Positions 1 to 11,027 are shown, counted from the stretch's first letter. The stretch: DNA of 64,000 nt from Hofstenia miamia (GCA_004352715.1 SCFE01000116.1:30440-94439); one strand, 5' to 3'. The notes: generated from the sequence alone by a model not told the origin. A program made the numbers and translations.

Positions 1-373
1 AGATGTCAAGATTACTGCAAGACTTCCATAATATTATAAGAACACTTGTAAAATTTGAGAATAAATACTTTGTGCAATTAACTACCTTTAACAATACATC
101 TCTTTTTCATTTAATTCAACTTCACTACATGGGGACAGAAGTCGTTTAAATCACTTAAAACTCAACCACTTGAAATTGATAGTCCCAATGTCTCAGTTGA
201 CTGGCAGAAATAGAAACGTGACCACAATATTCTCGGATGCTGTTGAAACTAGCGCAAACTCACACAAAGTATGTTAACTATTTGCGAACTCGAGCAAATT
301 TTGAACACTTAGAAGACTGACAGCGGAGAATATACCCAGCTACAAGAAAGGCTCTTGAGAACCAAGCACCACA

Positions 374-1255
374 TTGCAAAAGTCAAGTCTTGCCTTTCAC
401 TGTATTACACCTATCACCAATACAGATACGTTACCAAAATTAGCAGAAGTCTTATACAAAATTACGGATAAATTACAACGTATTAATGTACGAACTAGTT
501 CTCAGCCTGGCCCATCAGGTTCTCAAGATTCTCTCATTTCCGGAATCAATGTTACAACGGTTCTATTTTCAGCAAATTGTTGACGCTGTTAACAAGTTGT
601 CTTCTGCAATTCAGAGTCGCAAAACAGAACCAAACTCTCTCCGACAAACTTAGAGCATCTGCCCACAAACGTATCCGATTCCTCTTGTCAGCTCTTTCCT
701 TTGATTGGGGATCAACAGCTAGAGCCACCTCAACTGCTACTCTCAAATTCTTCCGAATCCCTTATTTACCTAACAAGAATGTTTTTAACAAATCCAACAA
801 GATATCTAGAGGACGTGACAGAGCGCAGCAACCTCAGCAGCCTACAAATACTTAGCATTATTACTCATGTTGCCGAATTGAATGAGCTGGGAATAACTTT
901 GGGTTATTTTTCAGAATCTGTTCCATTTTCTGGTCCCTCAGTGGTTAATTTTATGGACTCTACTGTGGACACCTTATCACTGTTCACTCCTGACACAGTC
1001 AAACATTCAACTCCGATTTCAATTACGCTCTTGCTTCCCCGCACCGTTCCTTTCAGCAGTCTCTTCAACTCAGGCATATGGTTTCCCTTTCTTTTCGTAA
1101 CGTTAATTTTAGAATACCCAACTCTGGGGTTTCTAATTTTCGGCAGTATATCAAGATCGGTATTCAAGATATGCAATCCATTGAAAGACAAGTGCCTACG
1201 AGTAATATAAAAGATTCAGGAGCTTCAAAGGATGCAAAAGCGGATATTCTGACTT
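374..1255 (+). pseudogene. Unrecognised coding-like segment, frameshifted
   Basis: Three forward frames are open in relay here: about 374-583, then 701-1210, then a third frame from about 1005 to 1255. The first frame contains TSSQPGPSGSQDSL, the kind of low-complexity linker common in retroelement gag and ORF1 proteins. The third contains a run rich in Arg, Gln and Ser. Repeated frame changes suggest one decayed open frame rather than three genes. I see no zinc knuckle, reverse transcriptase or transposase motif and do not recognise the family. A retroelement gag remnant is possible but unproven; chance open frames are the alternative. Confidence 0.25.
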
Positions 1256-1372
1256 GAAAGATACAAGAAATAAGACGAGAGTTCTCCGTTCCTTTCCATA
1301 TGATTTCAAGATTACATACATTTAAAATGTGCCTATTAACAATTTGTGACATCTTGTTCAACGAAGTTCATA

Positions 1373-2337
1373 AGGCCCTATCACTAAAAAAAGCGACAAA
1401 ATAAATGACATATTTATTGATTGGTCAAACAGAAAATTATACAATCAAACAATTGCATTACTAAACAAGCTTCCCTACATTAAATTTCTCAATCAGTTTT
1501 CTTTACAATACGAGTTTTTTCATGTTCTTATCGATTTTAATCATGCAACATTTATCTCAGATAGACAGAAACAACATCATCAAAAGTTTCTATTTGAATC
1601 ATCTCAAATACGGCAAGCCATACACTGTGAAGCCTTTCTTAACTATGGGTTTAGAAAGAATTCTTATATATCGAGTGTTAAAAAGATTTCGGAAGGACAA
1701 TCGATGTCACGAAAGTTGGATCAGGAAAAATAGGTAAAATATGGGAAAGATCAAGATTTAGTGAAAATGCTGAATGGCAATATCAGTGCTTCACAGACGA
1801 ATGCCGCGAGGAAGTTCAATGTGAGTCAATCACACATTAACAAGCTTTTAAAAAAATCGAAACTTAAATACTTCAGGAGAAAAGTAATGTCTAAACGAGA
1901 TGAATTAATAATAAAGAAACGAAGCAGAATTCTTATCAAAAAAAACTTTAGACAATCAAATGGTCATCTGTTAGTGATGGATGAGTCCTACTTTTAGCCT
2001 TACTGGTGATGAATATAGTGGCAATCGACGCTTATATTCAGAAAACAAGGCCACCTGTCCTGATAAAGTTCGTTTCAAGCAAAAAGAGACATTTTCGCGA
2101 AGAGTTATGTGTGGATTGCGATATCAGAAAATGGGGATATGAGGAAGCCATTTTTCCTCGAGATAGGAAACATGAATGGAGATCTTTATCTGAAAGAGTA
2201 CATTAAGAAGCGCCTTCTCCCTTTACTGTCATCAAATGTGTCCAGATAGTCTATTTTGGCCTGATAGAGCAATTGAACATTATTGCTCATTGCTGAAATC
2301 TAAAATGTATTCAAATGGTTGGCAAGCAAAAAGAACA
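1373..2337 (+). pseudogene. Tc1/mariner-family (IS630-type) transposase pseudogene, copy A
   Basis: A TA dinucleotide at 1371-1372 is followed by a terminal inverted repeat, AGGCCCTATCACTAAAAAAA, which recurs at 5558 as the far end of copy B. The frames at 1522-1737, 1761-1997, 2006-2206 and 2236-2330 relay one transposase: a helix-turn-helix with NVSQSHINKLLKKSK, the first catalytic motif MDESYF, and a later WPDRAIEHY motif. Straight after WPDRAIEHY comes SLLKSK.YSNGWQAK, which in related transposases lies downstream of the third catalytic acid. The NPPN...PIE block is therefore deleted. Frameshifts make this copy inactive. The 3' end is lost: at about 2337 it jumps into flanking sequence shared with copy B. 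Confidence 0.75.
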
Positions 2338-2460
2338 TGTTACATGTACTTTTGGCAATTACTGTATACTATCAACAAACTTTGTGCAAGAGAATATATC
2401 GACTTCAATTTTCAATTAATTTGAGATGTGCATTTGCAGTGACTGACAAGACACCATTGT
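2338..2460 (+). repeat. Arm of inverted segmental duplication (partner 5159-5281)
   Basis: This 123-bp stretch is the reverse complement of 5159-5281, apparently perf­ectly or nearly so, and lies outside the transposon's own ends. It shows that copy A and copy B of the neighbouring transposon were duplicated together with flanking DNA, rather than being two independent insertions. Confidence 0.8.
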
Positions 2461-2842
2461 TTATCTCTATTTTCCAGCCTTTTAATAAATGCTAATGGCC
2501 GAGATTTTAACTGCGCAGTAAAGAGCTGAATTTCATTAGAAAGCTTATTATCTCAGCCTTAGGATAAGCTATTAATAAATGCAATAAGTACATAAATACA
2601 TCGCCCAATGTAGTTTATCCATATATTCATATAACATGCCAATAAAGGTTATTGCATCAAGTATTAACTTTTTTGGCATAAAAATGCTACTTTAAAAAAA
2701 GACCTTTCTATTGTGCCATGTGTTATATTTAAGAAGCTTATTTGCTGCAATACATCATGTTATTTGCAAATCTTTTTCCTTATTTCAAAGAAATGTAGAT
2801 CAAATTTCTACACTTTTTGCCAGGGCTATATATATATATATA
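2461..2842. other. AT-rich spacer, no gene seen
   Basis: No open frame or repeat structure beyond the (TA)n tract at 2827-2844, which abuts the next transposon. Confidence 0.5.
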
Positions 2843-2844
2843 TA

Positions 2845-4138
2845 ATAGCGTGCAAATTAATCCGGCCACTTCTATGGAACGCACATAAATGAACGTAAAA
2901 GTACATAAAAGTACATATAGTATGACATGAAGTCTGCCAATGATCATGGAGCATATGATTGACTAGCCCGTGTGTTGGTGCGTCTGTCTAAATTCTGATT
3001 CGCTCTTTATTCATTATAGAATTACTCTAACAGGTATATTGTTACTCACTATTTTGTAGATGAAATGGACACTCCGCATGCAATACGGGAATTAATTATT
3101 CATCACAATACTGACAATATCAGTGCGCGGTGAATATCAACATTTGTTAATGTTCCCAGGACCACAGTCAATGACATTATCGCTCTATATAAGCGGACAG
3201 GCGCAATTTCATCAACCCGAACTGGTCATTGTGGTCGCAAACGAAAGCTGAGTCAGCGAACCAAACGAGCATTGGCCAGGGAAAGCATCATTAACCTTAG
3301 AGCAACAGCGCGGCAACAATAACAACATGAGGTGGGATCACCTCCAGTACACCTCTCTACAATTAAACGATCTCTCCAACGCAGCGGCAGAAAGGCTTAT
3401 GCATCTCGTAAATCCCCTGGCCTGTCAGGCCCGCAGCAACGTCATCGCTTGCATTGGGCTAATGATCTTCGACACATTACAGTGGCTGATTGGTCTCGTG
3501 TGGTTTTCTCAGATGAGTGCGCATTTGATGTGATTTCACAGCCACGCTCACAATACGTTCTACGCAGTGCAAATGAAAGGATAATGCAACACCATACTCG
3601 TCAACACCGACCATTTCAAAAGCGGCTTATGATATGGGGTTGCTTTAGTGCTACTGCCTAGGGTCCTATTGTACCAATTGAGGGCACTATGAATGCCAAT
3701 AAGTACGTCACAACGGTTCATGATCATTTGCTGCTATCCATTGGAAACCTGGTGCCTGGTGATCAACCATGACAATTTATGCAGGACAATGCGCCATGCC
3801 ACAAGGCAGTTGCAGTGACACAGTTCTTTGAAGAACAATACACCATCTCATAGCAAAGAGGAATTATTGCACAAGATACGTGATACATGGGCGAATGATC
3901 CTGAGTTACATGCTTGTTGCGCGACATTGGTCGAGAGTATGCCACGACGCATTGCGTCCTTCGTGAAGCAAGAGGTGGATATACCAAGTATTGACACACG
4001 TACGTTTATTCTGTATAGTTTACTACAACTCAATTTGTTATTAAACATGTTCGTTTGCCGTTATTTTTTGCGTTTAAAGGGTGTTCAAGGCATTTAAAAG
4101 AGTTTTTTATGGCTGGCCGGATTACATAGCACCCTATT
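2845..4138 (+). mobile_element. Tc1-like DNA transposon, defective, inserted in a (TA)n tract
   Basis: The left end reads TAGCGTGCAAATTAATCCGG after a (TA)n tract. The right end (4113-4138) reads as the matching inverted repeat, with GGCCGGATTACATAGCACCC running into TATATA. The two ends therefore form imperfect terminal inverted repeats of about 27 bp. Both boundaries lie in TA microsatellite, as expected for an element that duplicates TA on insertion. The element is about 1.3 kb, a normal Tc1 length. It runs into a 1,000-N gap on the right. Confidence 0.8.
3065..4000 (+). pseudogene. Tc1-like transposase pseudogene
   Basis: Starting at ATG 3065, the frame gives an N-terminal paired-type DNA-binding region (VPRTTVNDIIALYKRTG, then TGHCGRKRKLS), the first catalytic motif VVFSDECAFDV near 3506, and the second, MQDNAPCHK, near 3782. 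The region expected to hold the third acid (SPDLNPIE type) is missing. The frame passes straight from FFEEQYTIS to a C-terminal segment containing SMPRRIASFV. Stop codons occur near 3133, 3320, 3659 and 3769. The copy is therefore dead: internal deletion of the catalytic third acid plus nonsense changes. Confidence 0.8.
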
Positions 4139-4158
4139 ATATATATATATATATATAT

Positions 4159-5158
4159 NNNNNNNNNNNNNNNNNNNNNNNNNNNNNNNNNNNNNNNNNN
4201 NNNNNNNNNNNNNNNNNNNNNNNNNNNNNNNNNNNNNNNNNNNNNNNNNNNNNNNNNNNNNNNNNNNNNNNNNNNNNNNNNNNNNNNNNNNNNNNNNNNN
4301 NNNNNNNNNNNNNNNNNNNNNNNNNNNNNNNNNNNNNNNNNNNNNNNNNNNNNNNNNNNNNNNNNNNNNNNNNNNNNNNNNNNNNNNNNNNNNNNNNNNN
4401 NNNNNNNNNNNNNNNNNNNNNNNNNNNNNNNNNNNNNNNNNNNNNNNNNNNNNNNNNNNNNNNNNNNNNNNNNNNNNNNNNNNNNNNNNNNNNNNNNNNN
4501 NNNNNNNNNNNNNNNNNNNNNNNNNNNNNNNNNNNNNNNNNNNNNNNNNNNNNNNNNNNNNNNNNNNNNNNNNNNNNNNNNNNNNNNNNNNNNNNNNNNN
4601 NNNNNNNNNNNNNNNNNNNNNNNNNNNNNNNNNNNNNNNNNNNNNNNNNNNNNNNNNNNNNNNNNNNNNNNNNNNNNNNNNNNNNNNNNNNNNNNNNNNN
4701 NNNNNNNNNNNNNNNNNNNNNNNNNNNNNNNNNNNNNNNNNNNNNNNNNNNNNNNNNNNNNNNNNNNNNNNNNNNNNNNNNNNNNNNNNNNNNNNNNNNN
4801 NNNNNNNNNNNNNNNNNNNNNNNNNNNNNNNNNNNNNNNNNNNNNNNNNNNNNNNNNNNNNNNNNNNNNNNNNNNNNNNNNNNNNNNNNNNNNNNNNNNN
4901 NNNNNNNNNNNNNNNNNNNNNNNNNNNNNNNNNNNNNNNNNNNNNNNNNNNNNNNNNNNNNNNNNNNNNNNNNNNNNNNNNNNNNNNNNNNNNNNNNNNN
5001 NNNNNNNNNNNNNNNNNNNNNNNNNNNNNNNNNNNNNNNNNNNNNNNNNNNNNNNNNNNNNNNNNNNNNNNNNNNNNNNNNNNNNNNNNNNNNNNNNNNN
5101 NNNNNNNNNNNNNNNNNNNNNNNNNNNNNNNNNNNNNNNNNNNNNNNNNNNNNNNNNN
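4159..5158. other. Assembly gap of 1,000 N
   Basis: A run of exactly 1,000 N, entered from (TA)n on the left and followed directly by sequence that is the reverse complement of 2338-2460. The round size indicates a gap of unknown length. Confidence 0.95.
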
Positions 5159-5281
5159 CAATGGTGTCTTGTCAGTCACTGCAAATGCACATCTCAAATT
5201 AATTGAAAATTGAAGTCGATATATTCTCTTGCACAAAGTTTGTTGATAGTATACAGTAATTGCCAAAAGTACATGTAACAT
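5159..5281 (-). repeat. Arm of inverted segmental duplication (partner 2338-2460)
   Basis: Reverse complement of 2338-2460. The 276 bp from here to the transposon end at 5558 is flanking sequence that is deleted in copy A. Confidence 0.8.
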
Positions 5282-5557
5282 GAAACTGAATGGTGATAGG
5301 CGAAAATTGATTTCAGAAGTGAAAGCAGCGTAGTCAAACTAGTATGGGACTAGGTATGGTTTTCATGAATTTTTGACAATGCAGTTTATCTTTCCTTCAT
5401 TAGGTGCAGCACCTCTTGCATCTCACTCTTTTGCCGAAATTTGTTGCACGGAAACATTGCTGTGAAGTGTTTCCGCTTAATGATCAAAATTCGTTGTTCT
5501 AGTGATATCTAATAGTACTCAGAGCTAAAATGAAAATTTAAAATTTAATATAATATA

Positions 5558-6345
5558 AGACCTTATCACTAAAAAATGCGACAAATATTAAATTCTTGAG
5601 AATAGTTTATGCAAACCATTGTATTTATTAAAAAAGCAAAATATTGAAGCTCAACAACAGTTAAAATAATAATACTATTTTAGAATACTTTTGATGTCAT
5701 TGTCGGAAACACGCCTCATCTTAGTTCTTACTCTCAGCATCATCTGTTGGATTACCTCCATGTAACTTTTCGAATCTGTCGATTTATTCGTGCAACTAGG
5801 AATTTTTTTTCTTTTTGCTTGCCAACCATTTGAATAAATTTTAGATTTCAGCAATGAGCAATAATGTTCAATTGCTCTATCAGGCCAAAATAGACTATCT
5901 GGACACATTTGATGACAGTAAAGGGAGAAGGCGCTTCTTAATGTACTCTTTCAGATAAAGATCTCCATTCATGTTTCCTATCTCGAGGAAAAATGGCTTC
6001 CTCATATCCCCATTTTCTGATATCGCAATCCACACATAACTCTTCGCGAAAATGTCTCTTTTTGCTTGAAACGAACTTTATCAGGACAGGTGGCCTTGTT
6101 TTCTGAATATAAGCGTCGATTGCCACTATATTCATCACCAGTAAGGCTAAAAGTAGGACTCATCCATCACTAACAGATGACCATTTGATTGTCTAAAGTT
6201 TTTTTTGATAAGAATTCTGCTTCGTTTCTTTATTATTAATTCATCTCGTTTAGACATTACTTTTCTCCTGAAGTATTTAAGTTTCGATTTTTTTAAAAGC
6301 TTGTTAATGTGTGATTGACTCACATTGAACTTCCTCGCGGCATTC
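5558..6345 (-). pseudogene. Tc1/mariner-family transposase pseudogene, copy B
   Basis: Reverse-strand twin of copy A. Its 3' terminal inverted repeat (5558-5586, after TA) matches the 5' end of copy A. The frames at 5938-6138 and 6147-6345 repeat the copy A peptide, including the MDESYF first catalytic motif. The frame at 5675-5908 preserves a C-terminus absent from copy A, ending in RVSDNDIKSILK and a stop. The same internal deletion joining WPDRAIEHY to SLLKSK is present in both copies, so they descend from one already defective copy. Identity ends at about 6345, a few bases before a 1,000-N gap. Confidence 0.75.
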
Positions 6346-6351
6346 GTATGT

Positions 6352-7351
6352 NNNNNNNNNNNNNNNNNNNNNNNNNNNNNNNNNNNNNNNNNNNNNNNNN
6401 NNNNNNNNNNNNNNNNNNNNNNNNNNNNNNNNNNNNNNNNNNNNNNNNNNNNNNNNNNNNNNNNNNNNNNNNNNNNNNNNNNNNNNNNNNNNNNNNNNNN
6501 NNNNNNNNNNNNNNNNNNNNNNNNNNNNNNNNNNNNNNNNNNNNNNNNNNNNNNNNNNNNNNNNNNNNNNNNNNNNNNNNNNNNNNNNNNNNNNNNNNNN
6601 NNNNNNNNNNNNNNNNNNNNNNNNNNNNNNNNNNNNNNNNNNNNNNNNNNNNNNNNNNNNNNNNNNNNNNNNNNNNNNNNNNNNNNNNNNNNNNNNNNNN
6701 NNNNNNNNNNNNNNNNNNNNNNNNNNNNNNNNNNNNNNNNNNNNNNNNNNNNNNNNNNNNNNNNNNNNNNNNNNNNNNNNNNNNNNNNNNNNNNNNNNNN
6801 NNNNNNNNNNNNNNNNNNNNNNNNNNNNNNNNNNNNNNNNNNNNNNNNNNNNNNNNNNNNNNNNNNNNNNNNNNNNNNNNNNNNNNNNNNNNNNNNNNNN
6901 NNNNNNNNNNNNNNNNNNNNNNNNNNNNNNNNNNNNNNNNNNNNNNNNNNNNNNNNNNNNNNNNNNNNNNNNNNNNNNNNNNNNNNNNNNNNNNNNNNNN
7001 NNNNNNNNNNNNNNNNNNNNNNNNNNNNNNNNNNNNNNNNNNNNNNNNNNNNNNNNNNNNNNNNNNNNNNNNNNNNNNNNNNNNNNNNNNNNNNNNNNNN
7101 NNNNNNNNNNNNNNNNNNNNNNNNNNNNNNNNNNNNNNNNNNNNNNNNNNNNNNNNNNNNNNNNNNNNNNNNNNNNNNNNNNNNNNNNNNNNNNNNNNNN
7201 NNNNNNNNNNNNNNNNNNNNNNNNNNNNNNNNNNNNNNNNNNNNNNNNNNNNNNNNNNNNNNNNNNNNNNNNNNNNNNNNNNNNNNNNNNNNNNNNNNNN
7301 NNNNNNNNNNNNNNNNNNNNNNNNNNNNNNNNNNNNNNNNNNNNNNNNNNN
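6352..7351. other. Assembly gap of 1,000 N
   Basis: A run of exactly 1,000 N between the copy B transposase and the 3' part of a LINE. Confidence 0.95.
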
Positions 7352-7459
7352 TTGATAAAAAGAAGGAGATCCCGGGGGAAGAAGTAGAGTAACGGGGGGA
7401 GGGGGAAGTTGATAAGAAAACCTTCTTTGTATGGGGGAGGAGAGATCCATTGGAAGGCA

Positions 7460-8728
7460 CCCTTCTGGAAAGCCATCAGGGGGAAAAACGAAGGAGAAGG
7501 CCACCAACAAGGAGAAGCGTAGAGAAGAATGGCGCCACGAATGGACTTGAACAAAAAGAGTTTCACAGCGGACGAGGTATTAAATTACGAAATTGGGAAA
7601 AGGGAAGGAAATAGCTTTGCGGGGACGCAAAGACACATGGCCAGTCCAATTTTAGTTTGCAGCAAGTTGAACTCCAAGATGAGTGTGATGAAGGAGAAAA
7701 TTTCACGGGGGAAAATCAAAGGGGGGACCCACAAAAAGGAAAATCCCACATGTTTGGGTAGTGCAAAAATAAAGAGGTTTCCCAGGGGAAAAAGTAGAAA
7801 AATGCTCATGATCAAAAAAAATTTTAAAAGAAAAAGCCAACCAAAAATAAAAAATCGCAGTGTCATCGACATAAAACGGGAAAGACGATTGGAAAACAAA
7901 ATGGGGGGTTTTTAAAGGGAAAAAGGAAAAAAAAAACGGCAAACACTGAGCCTTGAGGGGGACCACTAGTAACGGGGACAGGAGAAGAGATAGACGAGTT
8001 GATTTTGACACACTGGTGGCGATTAGTCAGGTAGGACTGGAACAGTTCGATGAAATCCCGATCCAAACCAAATAAACATATATTGTCAAGCAGAATGCAA
8101 TGATTAAGGCGATCAAACGCTTTTGAGATGCCAAGAAAGATAATACAACCAGAACCACTACAATCAGAGTGAAAGTAGCAGTTTTCGATCAGTGTGAGTA
8201 AGTTAGTAATCGTAGAGCGTCCAGGAAGGTTGCCATGCATAGAAGAAGAGATGAGGTGAACAATTTTTGGGAATACATAACGAAAAACAAGGAGTTCAAA
8301 GATGATAGACAGTTAAGATGAATAGCTATTGGGGGGGAGGACGTGACCTGCGAGGAAGGAAGCTGATTAGATTTTAACAGCGGAGAAATCCAAGATTGTT
8401 TGTGAAGCAATGAGAACACCTCCATGACGACCACTGGAGCGATCCATAGAGAAAGAACTTTAAGAGTAGAGTTGGGAAAAACAATACTGTCAGCAACGGC
8501 ATGATCAAGCCAGGTTTCAGTGATGAAAATGAAGTCAACAGGAGAATGCAAAAAGAAGTTGTAAAAACTGAGACGACGGTTCAAAGATACAAGACTGTGG
8601 GCATTGGCGAGCAATAAGGAAAAGCCAGATTTACGTGGGAAAAGGAAGATCAGAGTGAGATAGTCAGTCACGGCGAGGCGCATTATGACGACGGGGACGA
8701 AGGCCAAAAGATTTGCGCTCATCGTCAA
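7460..8728 (-). pseudogene. LINE ORF2 remnant: endonuclease and reverse transcriptase
   Basis: The endonuclease part is recognised by PVDFIFITETWLDHAV near 8,510. The reverse transcriptase is recognised by GISKAFDRLNHCILL near 8,110, SGPPQGSV near 7,945, and a shifted-frame catalytic YVDD followed by TAIF near 7,860. Most of the endonuclease C-terminus and the segment before the polymerase are deleted. From about 7,960 down to 7,352 the frame breaks repeatedly at homopolymers, unlike the clean relative at 29.2-29.4 kb. Confidence 0.7.
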
Positions 8729-8746
8729 AGAGGCGGTAATAACGAA

Positions 8747-9402
8747 TCAGGATGCTTCAGACCACACATCAGGATTCATGAGTGCAAGATGCGGCTCTTG
8801 ATCCCAAACAACACAGAAGGATACAAATGGAGAGTCAGGACGTGGAGGAATGGAAATGACATCATCAAATTGTAGAGAGGACGAACGAAGGTGGTCAGCA
8901 ACATCTGAGGTGGACACAGAAGCAGCAAAACGGCCAATATAGATATGAGCTTTGCGGGGAGGCCGCGGAAGTGAACTAATTGGAACAGCAGGGAGACGGC
9001 AGGAAGCACTAGATTCAAAAACTGGACGAGGACGATCACGGTTAGTAGACGATGGGATAGACTTCTTAGGAGGATGCGGTAGAGCAGAAGGAGAAGCAAG
9101 CGCGGGTGTGAAACTTGGAGCAGAATGATTGGGGAGAGATGAGAAAGTACGTGGAGCAGCAGCACTGTAGGAGAACATTTGAGATAGTGAGGAAACATCG
9201 GAGGAAAGCTTTGTGAGGGATTCAGACAAGGATGATATGACACCAGGGCCATCATTGGAGGCCGGAGTCGAGGTAGAGAGAGAGAAGTAACAGCTTGGCG
9301 CAACAACGAAATGATGGCGTCTTTCTTCAGACCACCAAGAGCGGAGGTAAACTAGGCATCGCTCAAATTTTTGAGGTCGGACAGCGAAATTGGAGGTATC
9401 AC
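8747..9402 (-). pseudogene. LINE ORF1 protein, frameshifted
   Basis: The N-terminal half is Ser/Pro/Ala-rich (SYSAAAPRTFSSLPN, SSTNRDRPRPVF). The C-terminal part carries a conserved ORF1 domain starting AHIYIGRFAASVSTSDVADH, likely an RRM-like or esterase-less nucleic-acid-binding module. It corresponds to the start MPPISLSDLKNL seen intact at 25.9 kb, but the initiating ATG here reads ATA and the frame changes around 9,290. ORF1 proteins of this group bind their own RNA. Confidence 0.7.
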
Positions 9403-9408
9403 TGAAAT

Positions 9409-10446
9409 CTAATTAAACTGCATAATAAACAGGCAATGACCTGTGAAATAGTTGTCAGTCACAATTTCAGGTTTTGTACCAAAGTAGGGTTCAGACAGCA
9501 TCATGACAATGTCATTTGCCAAGTTTACATGAACTTTGTTTCCCTCTTTTCCTGTATATATGATGGCATTTAGTGCATAGCCATTTTCAGCATCACATAA
9601 CCAAAATGTATTTACTCCATATTTCCGAGGCTTACTATCGATATAAGTGCGCCCTGGAACTTTTCCCCTGTACCCAACAAGTTGCTCATCAACAGTGAGG
9701 TATTCAGAAGATTTGTACTGCCGCCTCAAATTTGCAATAAATGGTTCCCAGAACTCGGAAAATGCTGCAAGTTTGTCATTTTGACATCTATCTCTACGTG
9801 TTCTATAGTTGTCGAATATAACAGCCCTAAAAAAATTGAATCTTTGTAGAGGCATCACTGCTTTGTAGAAAGGTCGGCTCTCCACAAGGTCCCACAGATC
9901 TTCAAGACATGTAAAATTACCCCTGTCTTTTCTTGCACGAAGTAGAATGCCAAAGCAGGCGCACATTTCATCATATGAGAAGTTTGCTTTATACCAGTGG
10001 CTTGAAGTGGCTCTAAGCACAGCTGCTTTACGATTTGTGTGCCTTTGAGCTGTTCCTATCATGAACTCATTTACATATAAATGAAATGACTCACGTACAT
10101 TTCGAGGATTTACAATGTTTTCATTTTTCTCAGTTAGCATGTTCCTGATCCGTACAAATGACTGTTTATTATAATTGATTACTGAAAGGGCTTCAAACAT
10201 ATCATCATCAGACTTCTCGCTATCATCAGAGCTGTCACTATCCTCTTCCAAAAGTACATTGTTGTCCACTCCTTCTTCTTGCCTTGTAATTTCTACATCA
10301 GGGTCACCTATATTACCTTCTAAGATTTCTTGGTGTTCATTGTCTGAATTTGCATCAATGTTGACATCCTCTGTTTCATTGTTGTACAATACCTGCATTA
10401 CCTGGCTCAATTGCAGAAATCGTGTTGATCTCATCTTCCTATACAA
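9409..10446 (-). CDS. piggyBac transposase, C-terminally truncated
   Basis: This 345-residue frame has an acidic N-terminus (DSDSSDDSEKSDDD), typical of piggyBac proteins, followed by the DDE transposase core. The first catalytic Asp sits in LTVDEQLVGYRG at about residue 253 and the second in IVTDNYFTG at about residue 331. The third Asp and the C-terminal Cys-rich domain are absent. The last ten or so codons, ending MQFN, are supplied by the 5' end of the inserted LINE rather than by the transposon. The frame is otherwise uninterrupted, so the insertion is relatively young. Full-length relatives are about 550-600 residues. Confidence 0.85.
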   Translation of the reverse strand: MYRKMRSTRFLQLSQVMQVLYNNETEDVNIDANSDNEHQEILEGNIGDPDVEITRQEEGVDNNVLLEEDSDSSDDSEKSDDDMFEALSVINYNKQSFVRIRNMLTEKNENIVNPRNVRESFHLYVNEFMIGTAQRHTNRKAAVLRATSSHWYKANFSYDEMCACFGILLRARKDRGNFTCLEDLWDLVESRPFYKAVMPLQRFNFFRAVIFDNYRTRRDRCQNDKLAAFSEFWEPFIANLRRQYKSSEYLTVDEQLVGYRGKVPGRTYIDSKPRKYGVNTFWLCDAENGYALNAIIYTGKEGNKVHVNLANDIVMMLSEPYFGTKPEIVTDNYFTGHCLFIMQFN

Positions 10447-10981
10447 TAGTAAAAACTACTACAATACACTATACAATGTGATGTGCATGTGAAAACAGCA
10501 TAGATAAAGATATGAAATTGTAACAAATGAATAATGCAGTCAAAAATTAAAATCATTATTTATTAGTGTCATTGTTATTTTACCTTTAGATTTAGATCAC
10601 GCACCAACACACAGAAAAACATTCTGAAAAGTTGAGACAAAAGCCTAAAGAGGACTGGCATGCCTACCTTGTGTTGTGTAATTTTATTCTGCATAAGAAG
10701 TTGCTTTTATGTGATGCATTTTAAACATTCTCGTTGTTATATTCTTATAAAGTTATATGAATTGCCATTGTTTACATTTTGTAGACATTCAACATGATGA
10801 AGTGAAAATGCCTCTAGCAAATTTATTTGAATGGCTATAGGTTTTATGTTTCGCATGGTCATATAGCACACTTATTCAGCCATCGTCCTAAAGGAAAAAT
10901 GTTCTCCATGAATGTATCATGGAGTAGTTGAATAATGAACATGTGATGACTACATTTTGTAGGCACCCAACCGGATAAGGG
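9445..10981 (-). mobile_element. piggyBac-family DNA transposon, 3' truncated by LINE insertion
   Basis: The right boundary in the plus orientation is a TTAA at 10982-10985. Reading inwards on the minus strand it begins CCCTTATCCGGTTGGGTGCC, a piggyBac-type end, and TTAA is the diagnostic piggyBac target. The transposase lies downstream in the same orientation and is cut at 9445 by the LINE. The 3' end of the element, and the last third of the transposase, is not seen in this window. Confidence 0.8.
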
Positions 10982-10985
10982 TTAA
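10970..10985 (-). repeat. piggyBac terminal inverted repeat and TTAA target
   Basis: CCGGATAAGGG followed by TTAA on the plus strand, i.e. TTAACCCTTATCCGG inwards. The next element starts only 42 bp further right. Confidence 0.7.
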
Positions 10986-11027
10986 CAGATCAATCACATG
11001 ATATGAAAGAGAAAAATGTCCGACAAA

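Larger units (their letters stand above)
7352..9444 (-). mobile_element. Non-LTR retrotransposon (Jockey/CR1-like), internally deleted, 5' complete
   Basis: Read on the minus strand, ORF1 (9402-8747) is followed by an endonuclease fragment, a reverse transcriptase fragment and a C-terminal segment. The 5' end is placed near 9444 because another copy of this family, at 25511-25993, shares sequence exactly up to the equivalent base (ending ...AATAAACAGGCAA on the plus strand) and then diverges. Here the neighbour beyond that point is a piggyBac transposase, so the LINE inserted into the piggyBac. The 3' end is hidden by the gap; relatives at 28.8 and 44.7 kb show a 3' tail of (ATT)n. Confidence 0.8.

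Noticed and set aside
4081-7566. Very long open frames across the N gaps at 4.1-5.3 kb and 6.1-7.6 kb
   Set aside because: They consist almost wholly of unknown bases; only the real sequence at each edge can be interpreted. The same applies to the frames at 36.9-37.6, 54.4-55.4, 57.9-58.7 and 63.1-63.4 kb.
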